Shown here piece after piece: positions 18,761 through 25,868 of a stretch of DNA of 36,441 nucleotides. Positions within the stretch are counted from its first letter, which is position 1. The number at the start of each line of letters is the position of its first letter. Source of the stretch: a virus. Position numbers and translations under genes: made by a program. Below the pieces are notes generated by a model, which saw only the letters and a program-made list of their open reading frames with translations, was not told where the DNA came from and ran no database searches. The DNA is taken from positions 1 to 36,441 of IMG/VR virus record IMGVR_UViG_3300032291_003652; one strand, written 5' to 3'.

Positions 18761-19646
18761 AAGCCAGCTCCATAACTGTCGGTCTGAGTTTAGAAATCAA
18801 TTCATCCTCTTTATACCTGACAGAGCTATCAGACCTGATGCAATAATCGTGGTCGGATTTGAGATGCTCATGGATTTTCTCGCCAGGTCTTATGCCGGTA
18901 AACCGGATCTTGACATCAAATTCATCCAGGATCACGCCAACCGCATTAGCAATGTCAATCAATGTTGCGCTCTTGATGGTTGGGCAAATGCGCGCCTCTT
19001 TCTGGATCTCTAGGTATGTCGTTAGCACAAAGTAAACAGCTTCATTGATTGTCAACCAAAACCGTGTCATATCAGAGTGAGTTATGTTTACTGGCTGCTT
19101 TGCTTTTATCGCATCAACAAAATATTTCAAAACAGAGCCGTTAGACCCAAGAATATTTCCCCAGCGGTAAATGCTCATGTTCACGTGTTTATCCTGACCG
19201 TCTACCCATTTTGCTCTGATATATTTCTCAGCCAGTGCTTTGGTCATTCCGTAGGCATTGATCGGCAACACCGCTTTGTCAGTACTAAAAAACACGAAAT
19301 TTTTGATCCTGAAATTTAATGCAGCATTTACAACGTTAATCGTGCCATTGAGGTTAGTGTTTATGTATTGCTGAACCACCTGTTCTCCTCTGTCAACATG
19401 CTTCAAAGCCGCGCAGTGAAAAACACTGTCAGGCCTATACTGCCTAAGGCAAGCACCGACGTCTTCAGATCTTGTGACATCGCCAAGAAAACAGGTCACA
19501 TTTTTGTGCTTTTTCTCTAGTTCAATATGCTTCGATTCATCTCTCGAGAACACAACCACTTCATCAAAATAGCTGGCTGCATTTATTTGCCTGATCAGTT
19601 CAGTTCCCAAGGTCCCGGTTCCACCCGTTATCACACATACACTCAT
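18753..19646 (-). CDS. UDP-GlcNAc 4,6-dehydratase/epimerase (PseB/FlaA1-like)
   Basis: A 297-residue extended SDR. Motifs: TGGTGTLG (7-14), FSRDESK (33-39), GDVTRS (55-60), HCAALKHVD (77-85), STDKA (121-125) with Y132-x3-K136, RWGNILGSNGSV (161-172) and MTRF (193-196). Small PseB-type proteins of this family remove water from UDP-GlcNAc to give the 4-keto-6-deoxy sugar that starts pseudaminic and legionaminic acid synthesis. The ATG at 19646 is chosen over a longer frame to 19676 because the family begins at MSVCVITGG and AGGGG lies upstream. It is the first enzyme of the leftward operon, directly before the Gfo/Idh gene. Confidence 0.9.
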   Translation of the reverse strand: MSVCVITGGTGTLGTELIRQINAASYFDEVVVFSRDESKHIELEKKHKNVTCFLGDVTRSEDVGACLRQYRPDSVFHCAALKHVDRGEQVVQQYINTNLNGTINVVNAALNFRIKNFVFFSTDKAVLPINAYGMTKALAEKYIRAKWVDGQDKHVNMSIYRWGNILGSNGSVLKYFVDAIKAKQPVNITHSDMTRFWLTINEAVYFVLTTYLEIQKEARICPTIKSATLIDIANAVGVILDEFDVKIRFTGIRPGEKIHEHLKSDHDYCIRSDSSVRYKEDELISKLRPTVMELAYG

Positions 19647-19648
19647 CG

Positions 19649-19975
19649 TTAATTTCCCCTTTCCCTGGGAGACCAAGTAAACAAAAAGTCAGGATCGATT
19701 CTTTCAACCCTTAGGATCGTTGCTCCTTTGTTGAGATCAGCCATGATTCCTAAGATGTCTGGATGTTCTGACTGTTTTTTTAAGCTATTTTGCAGTTCAA
19801 GTATTTTCGCTTCATGATCCATTATTTTAGTAATTTGATTGATATTGACTTGTAGCTTTTCTTGAATTGATGACTTTAAACGTCTTATTTGTGATGCATA
19901 ATGGATGTTCTGAAGAAATAAAAAGCAGAGTATTGTGGCAAAAACAACATAGTAAATAATAGTCAAATAATCCAT
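19649..19975 (-). CDS. Membrane-anchored coiled-coil protein at operon head
   Basis: A 108-residue protein with an N-terminal membrane span (about 4-22, IIYYVVFATILCFLFL) and a coiled coil to about residue 75 (IRRLKSSIQEKLQVNINQ), then a short globular tail. It has GAGG 8 bases before the ATG and follows a candidate promoter at 20017-20045, so it is the first gene of the sugar operon. It ends 2 bases before the dehydratase start. An i-spanin or a membrane anchor for the sugar enzymes are both possible. Confidence 0.55.
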   Translation of the reverse strand: MDYLTIIYYVVFATILCFLFLQNIHYASQIRRLKSSIQEKLQVNINQITKIMDHEAKILELQNSLKKQSEHPDILGIMADLNKGATILRVERIDPDFLFTWSPRERGN

Positions 19976-20006
19976 CGTAAATCCTCAAAAATCATAGTAA
20001 TCAATA

Positions 20007-20035
20007 TTGAAATTGAATTGTATGGCTTGTAAGAT
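20007..20035 (+). promoter_or_regulatory. Rightward promoter of the interleaved divergent pair
   Basis: TTGAAA (20007-20012), 17 bases, then TAAGAT (20030-20035). Transcription would start near 20042 and run through the 13-codon mini-ORF, then antisense to the end of the tail-fibre gene. Its elements interleave with those of the leftward promoter, so polymerase can occupy only one at a time. Confidence 0.55.
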
Positions 20036-20045
20036 GATATCTCAA
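20017..20045 (-). promoter_or_regulatory. Leftward promoter of the sugar operon
   Basis: On the minus strand TTGAGA (20045-20040), 17 bases, TACAAT (20022-20017). The start would fall near 20010, 35 bases before the ATG of the first gene at 19975. This would let the sugar operon be expressed separately from the structural cluster. Confidence 0.55.
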
Positions 20046-20071
20046 CTATTATTTAACGGAAAGGAGTTTTT

Positions 20072-20113
20072 ATGTGCAAGAAACCTAAAAAAGGTAAGCC
20101 AGGTAAGAAGTGA
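20072..20113 (+). CDS. 13-residue basic mini-ORF
   Basis: ATG with a strong AAGGAG site 5 bases upstream opens a 13-codon frame, MCKKPKKGKPGKK, ending in TGA. It is rightward, whereas genes on both sides are leftward, and it lies about 30 bases after a consensus-like promoter. It may be a leader peptide, a small basic peptide or a chance frame in a regulatory RNA. Its GKPGK motif resembles the end of the Cys-rich lipoprotein. Confidence 0.4.
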   Translation: MCKKPKKGKPGKK

Positions 20114-20114
20114 G

Positions 20115-20228
20115 TTAAGCGGGTCTTTCTAGTGCTTCGATGCGCGATAGGGCTGCGTTGAGTTTGGTGTTCACCGTTACACCAAGGTGCTTCTTAGTGA
20201 CATAAAACTCCAGTAAAAAGTATATGCG
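20115..20228 (-). other. Protein-like frame beyond the tail-fibre stop
   Basis: The -1 frame relative to the tail-fibre gene stays open from 20228 to TAA at 20115 and reads as a plausible coiled-coil ending (TKKHLGVTVNTKL, then SRIEALE). It has no ATG; GTG start at 20172 is possible. It may be a short gene, or a C-terminus lost or joined through a frameshift in the run of T near 20215-20220. Confidence 0.3.
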
Positions 20229-21169
20229 CTACCTATAGTGTGTGTGAGTTGAATGTTAGCTCCACTCAAAGAAAGAGCAACCCCGCTACCTGCCGCCGCC
20301 AATTGGTTTAAAAGATAGTTAACCCCGTTTCTTCCAACAAGCGCAAATGCATAATACTGCGGATTGTTTCCTTGTAACCATACTGTAAATAGCCCCATTG
20401 ACCCATCCGTTAAGGCGGTTAATGTGGTTGCGGTGCTGTTATTTACGCTGGTAGACCCTTGGTTTGTTGTAAAGAAACCTCCTTTTATTGACCCTGTATC
20501 TGCATCCATTTTGCATGTGGGACTCGCCGTGCCGATGCCAACGTTGCCATCATTTCTAACTGCAAAAATATTTGCCGGAACTGAATTACGACAAAGTAGA
20601 GAATATCCGCTAGAATCACTTCCAGCACCGTCAATATATACTAAGCCACCAATAACTCTTAATTTTGAATCAGGAGATGCTGTGCCAATACCTATAAACC
20701 CAGTATCACCCTCAACAACCAAGGCAGTTGAGTTAACCGTAAAATCGTCACCCGCAGTTGAATGAGTGGTTATAGCAACACCAGCACCAGTTGACCCAAT
20801 ACTAACGGCACCAGCAGCTGAGATGCCAATCGTAGTGCCTAACGGTGCAATTGCATCGGTGTAACATGTTCCCTCTAAATACAAATCTTGCCATGCTAAC
20901 GTTGATGTCCCGAGATCATATGTGTCATCAGTTTTCGGAACTATCGCAGACGCGACATACCCGGTAATAGTGATATCGTCACTTGTGGCATTGCCAAGCG
21001 AGACGGCACCATTTAACGTTGTGGTGCCAGCTGCGGTGATTGCAGCTACCGACAGGTCTTTAGTCCCATCCGATAACCCGTTTATAATATCGGTGAAATT
21101 GGTGTTTACAGCTCCGGCATCAGCTACGGAACCATTGGTAAATGTGTTGGTTACAGCTATATAGGCCAT
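20177..21169 (-). CDS. Tail fibre/appendage protein
   Basis: A 330-residue beta-rich protein. The N-terminus MAYIAVTNTFTNGSVADAG resembles the tail-attachment part of phage fibres. The middle has repeated GIGTASP units (two copies near 168 and 213) and DDTYDLGTSTLAWQDLYLEG, patterns common in fibre shafts and pre-peptidase regions. The C-terminus TFYWSFMSLR is typical of a fibre tip, and no S74 chaperone peptidase is attached. GGAGA lies 7 bases before the ATG. It is the last gene of the structural cluster and the likely receptor-binding or decoration component. It is Ser/Thr rich, so it is also a possible glycosylation target. Confidence 0.75.
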   Translation of the reverse strand: MAYIAVTNTFTNGSVADAGAVNTNFTDIINGLSDGTKDLSVAAITAAGTTTLNGAVSLGNATSDDITITGYVASAIVPKTDDTYDLGTSTLAWQDLYLEGTCYTDAIAPLGTTIGISAAGAVSIGSTGAGVAITTHSTAGDDFTVNSTALVVEGDTGFIGIGTASPDSKLRVIGGLVYIDGAGSDSSGYSLLCRNSVPANIFAVRNDGNVGIGTASPTCKMDADTGSIKGGFFTTNQGSTSVNNSTATTLTALTDGSMGLFTVWLQGNNPQYYAFALVGRNGVNYLLNQLAAAGSGVALSLSGANIQLTHTIGSAYTFYWSFMSLRSTLV

Positions 21170-21183
21170 GTGAAAGTCTCCTG

Positions 21184-23469
21184 TTATTGCCTTGGAATTA
21201 TTGAAGTTGGATAATAATATTTTTTACCGGTTAACGCTTGCCCTTGGATTTTTTCAGGACCAATTTCTTTGGGCAACAAGGTCTGACCCTCTTGAGCACC
21301 AATAGCACCTGTCGTCAACAAATTTGGCATTGGAATATCATATTTTTTGAGAAGTTTACGACCCTGCAAAGTCTGACCCAAGTTAAAAAGAATATCCTCA
21401 CCTTGTCTACCAGATGTCGCGCTAAAATTGAGTAACATGCCTCTCATGAAAGAAGACGCATTAGATGTCGGGATCATAAATACCGCTTTCAATGGTCCAT
21501 CTGCGCTAGTTATTTCAGATGCAAAAGCAGTTTTTGACGGGTTAACTTCACCTTTAGGAAAAGACCGATAAACAGTTATTAAGTCATTAATAACCTCATC
21601 AGAATTTTTACCGAAAAGAATATGTTTCCATTCCTTGGTCATTAACTTTTTGTCGTCTAAATCTGCAATAATTTTTCTAGGATCTAATCCAACGCCTTTA
21701 GTGAACCATCTGTCATATAGCTCTTGTTGCTTAAATGCTTTTAATTCAGTGTAAACATCAGGAAATCTTTTCCTTAGCTCATCGATTTTATCGTAGTCGC
21801 CTTTCTTAAAAATATCGTCAACCATCTTTTCAGACGTATGCTTATTGGCAAATTTTTCAAGGATTGAAGACACGCCACCAGAGACCTGTTCACCTGGCCT
21901 TGCAACAAGTGTATCTAAATCTTTATGCAGCTCGACATAAACACTGTCAGCTAGTTTTTTAGTGTCCCTAGATGCCTTAATTACCTCTGGTTTTGTTTTC
22001 CACTCACCTGATTCTGCTTTTTGTAAAAACAGTTCAAAATTTTCATCCCAAGATTTTTTTGCAGATGTCCGCATTGCATTTAATGCAGCACCTTCTTTTG
22101 CTGAAACCGCTCCTTGTTGTTTTCTTACTTCATCTCCTAACGATGATATAAAATTCCATAGTTCATCTAAATTATCTAAATCATTTAGCTCATCGTCAAA
22201 TTTAGAAAATGTCGTTTTAACGTTAGGATCGCCCTTATATTTCTTTTTTATAGCTTCAAATTCAGCCTTCAAATTTGCCGTGTCAATCTTTGGATCGTTT
22301 CGGAAAAATGGAGCATTCTTAGCTTCATTATATAAATCTGTCGCATTTTTCTTTCTAATGTCGATGATCTCATTTGCTAACTGCCATGCCTTGCTACCAG
22401 CTTCGTTTTTGCTTAAACCAGAACGTCCAGACACTAGCTTTTCAGCCTCTGTCGCCACCTTGTCGTATGTCGCTTGAGCGGTGTTTCTGTTCTTTAAAGC
22501 ATATGGTCCTATAAAACCATATCCTTTTTCTTGAGCCTCAGAAATCCATCTTACCCATGCTGATCTCGACATCTGGCCAGGTGTTGTCTCTAATCCAAGA
22601 CGACCAGCTGATTCAGCAATTTCTTTCGCTTGAAATGATGGTTTATCTATCGATTGAATGATCTTATTTAGGCCTTTGCCAGCACCTTTAGATAGAACCC
22701 CTAAGGCACCAAAGGCTCCTGGTATTGCACCACCTGTTACAGCCTCTTGAGCAATCGTTGATAGATCGAATTCATCTCTTGTCCCTAAAACCTTTCCAAC
22801 CGATTGCCTGCCTATTTCACCAGCAGCACCAACGAGAGCACCACCAGCCACCGCTGCAGGAATACTCAATCCGCCAGTGGTACCAGCAGCTACAGCACCA
22901 GCAAATTTAGTCGCGGTGGCAGCACCCTGAAGACCGCCAATGACAATGTCATCAACAATATCCAGTGCGTCAAATGCGTCAATATCATCTGATTCAATCG
23001 GTCTAAAACCAATTTCTCCTGGCTTTCTAACCTCGACACGTCCGTTTTCATCTTGTCTAACGTCAAAATTACGATCGGTAAAATACTTAATCTGAAGATC
23101 AGGATGATTTGAAATCGTATTCTTTACCGATACCCTACGACCGAGAGCCTGGGCAAATGGCACGATATTAGGTAAAAGTCCTCCTGGTTGTTTTACAAAT
23201 CCGCCACCAACGTCAAATCTGCCTAATTCTTCAGCTGGCAAATTGTCTGAGACTTTACCGAATATGTAATTTTTGTACTGAACGGATCTCTTTTTCTGTT
23301 CTTCTGTCGTAGTTGGTGATTTGATAATGTTTTCAGCATCAATCAGAGATTTTTGCTCATCTCTAGTTATGCCCATGTTTTTTATCGTGCGCATCGCCTC
23401 GGGGGAATCTGGCTCTGTCACAACCAGCTCATACATTTTTTTGACATCGCCAGGCATTAATTGCGGCAT
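21184..23469 (-). CDS. Large internal virion / DNA-ejection protein
   Basis: A 761-residue protein with a Gly/Ala-rich hydrophobic region (about 180-230) that could insert in membrane, flanked by long charged helical regions (about 285-560, rich in Lys and Glu). This plan fits ejection proteins carried in podovirus heads, which form a channel across the cell envelope. The start at 23469 has GGGAG 8 bases upstream and lies just after the stop of the preceding gene; the ATG at 23484 is less suitable. It follows two smaller coiled-coil or Ala-rich internal proteins and precedes the fibre. No lysozyme or transglycosylase motif is evident. Confidence 0.62.
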   Translation of the reverse strand: MPQLMPGDVKKMYELVVTEPDSPEAMRTIKNMGITRDEQKSLIDAENIIKSPTTTEEQKKRSVQYKNYIFGKVSDNLPAEELGRFDVGGGFVKQPGGLLPNIVPFAQALGRRVSVKNTISNHPDLQIKYFTDRNFDVRQDENGRVEVRKPGEIGFRPIESDDIDAFDALDIVDDIVIGGLQGAATATKFAGAVAAGTTGGLSIPAAVAGGALVGAAGEIGRQSVGKVLGTRDEFDLSTIAQEAVTGGAIPGAFGALGVLSKGAGKGLNKIIQSIDKPSFQAKEIAESAGRLGLETTPGQMSRSAWVRWISEAQEKGYGFIGPYALKNRNTAQATYDKVATEAEKLVSGRSGLSKNEAGSKAWQLANEIIDIRKKNATDLYNEAKNAPFFRNDPKIDTANLKAEFEAIKKKYKGDPNVKTTFSKFDDELNDLDNLDELWNFISSLGDEVRKQQGAVSAKEGAALNAMRTSAKKSWDENFELFLQKAESGEWKTKPEVIKASRDTKKLADSVYVELHKDLDTLVARPGEQVSGGVSSILEKFANKHTSEKMVDDIFKKGDYDKIDELRKRFPDVYTELKAFKQQELYDRWFTKGVGLDPRKIIADLDDKKLMTKEWKHILFGKNSDEVINDLITVYRSFPKGEVNPSKTAFASEITSADGPLKAVFMIPTSNASSFMRGMLLNFSATSGRQGEDILFNLGQTLQGRKLLKKYDIPMPNLLTTGAIGAQEGQTLLPKEIGPEKIQGQALTGKKYYYPTSIIPRQ

Positions 23470-23470
23470 G

Positions 23471-24550
23471 TTATTGTCTCCCAAATTTTGGGGGAGTATT
23501 TGGTTTTTGATTCATTTGTTTTTGCATAATTTCAATTTTATTGTTTACATCAGAAACAGTTGATTGAAGGGACTTATCCGCATTTGCCGTTGATTCAATA
23601 TTAAATTGTGGTTGTGCTGAATAATTTTGAGATGGTTGTTGTTGAACAGGACGTGGTTGAGAGAACTTTTTTTCCAGTTCATCAGCAATCTGCATCCATG
23701 CTGGGTTGACAACAATCGTTGGATTGGCACCATACTGATTAGCTTTTGCAATTGCAGGCTCAGCGACGGTTTTTCGGTATGCAAGAGCATTTTCTAATAA
23801 TATTCCTTCAGCAACGTCAACCATGTGTTGTCGTTGATCTGGTCTCAGCATGGTGCCGTCAACCGCTCTATTATACATATTAATTATTTGGTCAGGAACA
23901 CCAGCAGCGTTTTTTGCAGATGCGTATTCACCTTCTCGCACTGTGCTAGTTGTGTCTAAAGTCTTCATATATTGAAAAATAAGAGCCATATCAGAAGCAG
24001 CGGTTGGTTTATCGGTAAGACCAGTTCTTTTCATTTCGTTAACCGCATTATACCTAGCGGCAAGACTTATAGTAGTTGGATGTTTTTCGGTTTTATCTGC
24101 CATTGCAAGAGATAATTCTCTAGCGTCTTTAGATTTTGCAGCCGCGATTTCCAGATCTTTATTAAATTTATCCGTTGCTTGCTTAACTAATGTCATATCC
24201 ATTTGAACATCTTGAGGAGTTTTAAAAGATATTTTTTCTCCTGTTCTAGCAAGAACACCTTCTCTAGCTCCTGGTGTACCAAAAGGCAAAGGAGTGATTT
24301 GCAATTCCATATCAGGTGTAATCTGTCCAGCCTCTAGTGCTTGTTGCTTTTTTAAAGCAATCTCACCGGATTTTAGCTCTTGATCCATCCGTTGTTGCTG
24401 CAATTTACTGGCTTGAATTTGATGATAATTGGTAGCAATGCCAGTAATTGACTGAGCAATCTGCAGGCCTTTTATAAGCCTGTCGAAATCGTCTTCTTTC
24501 TTTTCTTTTTCTCGCGGTGCCTCTGGTCTGTTTACTGACATTATTGCCAT
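23471..24550 (-). CDS. Coiled-coil internal virion protein
   Basis: A 359-residue protein, Gln-rich, with a probable coiled coil early (ITGIATNYHQIQASKLQQQR, about 35-55) and a Pro/Gln-rich C-terminus. It overlaps the preceding gene stop (TAATG). Its place between a Gly/Ala-rich protein and the 761-residue ejection protein, in a tail module lacking tape measure and tube, suggests a second internal or ejection protein. No enzyme motif is visible. Confidence 0.58.
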   Translation of the reverse strand: MAIMSVNRPEAPREKEKKEDDFDRLIKGLQIAQSITGIATNYHQIQASKLQQQRMDQELKSGEIALKKQQALEAGQITPDMELQITPLPFGTPGAREGVLARTGEKISFKTPQDVQMDMTLVKQATDKFNKDLEIAAAKSKDARELSLAMADKTEKHPTTISLAARYNAVNEMKRTGLTDKPTAASDMALIFQYMKTLDTTSTVREGEYASAKNAAGVPDQIINMYNRAVDGTMLRPDQRQHMVDVAEGILLENALAYRKTVAEPAIAKANQYGANPTIVVNPAWMQIADELEKKFSQPRPVQQQPSQNYSAQPQFNIESTANADKSLQSTVSDVNNKIEIMQKQMNQKPNTPPKFGRQ

Positions 24551-25008
24551 TATACTGTCCTCATACCGTAATTTTGTTGGTATTGCGCGATCGCTTGATC
24601 AATGGGTTTTTGATAGTAAAGCCTGGATTCTCGATCAAGATTCATCGCTGAAATGCTGTTTCTTGCAGCCATCAGAGTATCAACGGGGTTTTGCTGCATA
24701 GAATCAAGTCGAGATGACATTGTTGATTCTGTGTATGGCAATTTGGTCTCAGCCTCTTTTATTTTAGTTTTTGGCTTTTCTCTCAAATAGTCATACGCAG
24801 CTAGTGCCGCAATTCCAGCTGCCGCATAAGGTCCAGCTGCCGCCAGTGCTCCTGTCGTAGCTGCCGCACCTAATCCGCCAGATGCAGCTAATCCGCCAGC
24901 AGCTGCTACGGTTCCACCAGCTATTTGAGCTCCTTGAATGTTGCGGCCAGTCCAGTCAGTTTTTTGTCTTATATAACCTGGCGATCCGCTAACAGGTATT
25001 AATCCCAT
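24550..25008 (-). CDS. Gly/Ala-rich internal virion protein
   Basis: A 152-residue protein with a strongly hydrophobic, small-residue segment (about 30-70, GGTVAAAGGLAASGGLGAA-like) that may form one or two membrane helices, then a charged C-terminal half. Short proteins with such segments form membrane parts of podoviral ejection machinery. GGAG lies 7 bases before the ATG. The stop overlaps the next start. Confidence 0.58.
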   Translation of the reverse strand: MGLIPVSGSPGYIRQKTDWTGRNIQGAQIAGGTVAAAGGLAASGGLGAAATTGALAAAGPYAAAGIAALAAYDYLREKPKTKIKEAETKLPYTESTMSSRLDSMQQNPVDTLMAARNSISAMNLDRESRLYYQKPIDQAIAQYQQNYGMRTV

Positions 25009-25023
25009 TTTTTTGCTCCAATT

Positions 25024-25866
25024 TTAATATTGCAAAGCACCTCTAAAATTGCCGCCAGTCCTCAAGGTTTTTACCATATTTCCCAATTCAGCAGAATCAG
25101 GGCGCCAACCCATGTTGTATGCAGAGACGACAGAATTAATATCAAACTCTTTCTGGAATATTTCTTTCTGAAGTGATCTTGTCAATTCAGCTAACTTTTC
25201 CTGAGAGTTTAACTGAGTGACAATATCTGCTGATCTTGCAACACGTTCAGCTTTTGCCTGACCTGCTGTAAACTCCTGACCTGCAACACGCTCACCTCTA
25301 GCAAATTCCCTGGCATATCCAGCTTCACTTTTTGCAAAATTCTGTGCGCCAAGTCTTTCCCCTTTAGAAAACTCCTGACCGCCAATTCGTTCACTTGTCG
25401 AAAACGCACGGTTAAGACCTGCTTGAGCCGCTGAGAAATCCTGGCCACCAAGTCGTTCACTTGTCTGAAATTGCCTACCAAGACCAGCCTGTTCAGCAGC
25501 AAATCCCTGCCCACCCAAGCGCTCTGATGTCTGGAACTGCCTGCCAAGTCCAGCTTGCTCAGCGGCAAATGTCTGGCCACCCATTCTTTCAGACGTTGCA
25601 AATTCGCGAGCCCGTTGATTCTCCTCTAGCGCTTGCTCCTCACCAAGCCTAGCAACGTCAAGTTGGCCTTGGCCTTGCATGAGACGTTGCGCGGATGCAT
25701 CTCGGGCTTTCTGTTCAGCCTTCATTGCCGCTCCGGATCCAAGCGAACCCATGCTAGCGAACCGCCTCCTAAGAGCATCTTGCTCAGCCTGTGATTGACT
25801 GCTCTCTTGTTGCTGCAAATTTTGCCGAAGCATTGCATAACGCTTGTCCATTGCGGAAACTGCCAT
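25024..25866 (-). CDS. Virion protein with 22-residue tandem repeats
   Basis: A 280-residue protein. Residues about 87-152 contain three near-identical 22-residue units with SERLGGQ-x-F and EQAGLGRQFQ, then degenerate copies to about 205, giving an extended Arg/Glu/Gln helix or rod. The N-terminal part (about 1-60) is Gln/Ser rich, and the C-terminus has an IVSAYNMGWRP-like globular segment. Similar repeat proteins occur in the internal or tail modules of podoviruses. GGAGA lies 8 bases before the ATG. A long internal protein or tail needle are both possible. Confidence 0.58.
   Translation of the reverse strand: MAVSAMDKRYAMLRQNLQQQESSQSQAEQDALRRRFASMGSLGSGAAMKAEQKARDASAQRLMQGQGQLDVARLGEEQALEENQRAREFATSERMGGQTFAAEQAGLGRQFQTSERLGGQGFAAEQAGLGRQFQTSERLGGQDFSAAQAGLNRAFSTSERIGGQEFSKGERLGAQNFAKSEAGYAREFARGERVAGQEFTAGQAKAERVARSADIVTQLNSQEKLAELTRSLQKEIFQKEFDINSVVSAYNMGWRPDSAELGNMVKTLRTGGNFRGALQY
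25411..25608 (-). repeat. Three 66-base coding repeats
   Basis: Units of 66 bases encode residues 87-108, 109-130 and 131-152 of the 280-residue virion protein. The DNA copies have diverged at silent positions while the amino acids stay almost identical, so selection keeps the repeat. Confidence 0.75.
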
Positions 25867-25868
25867 GG

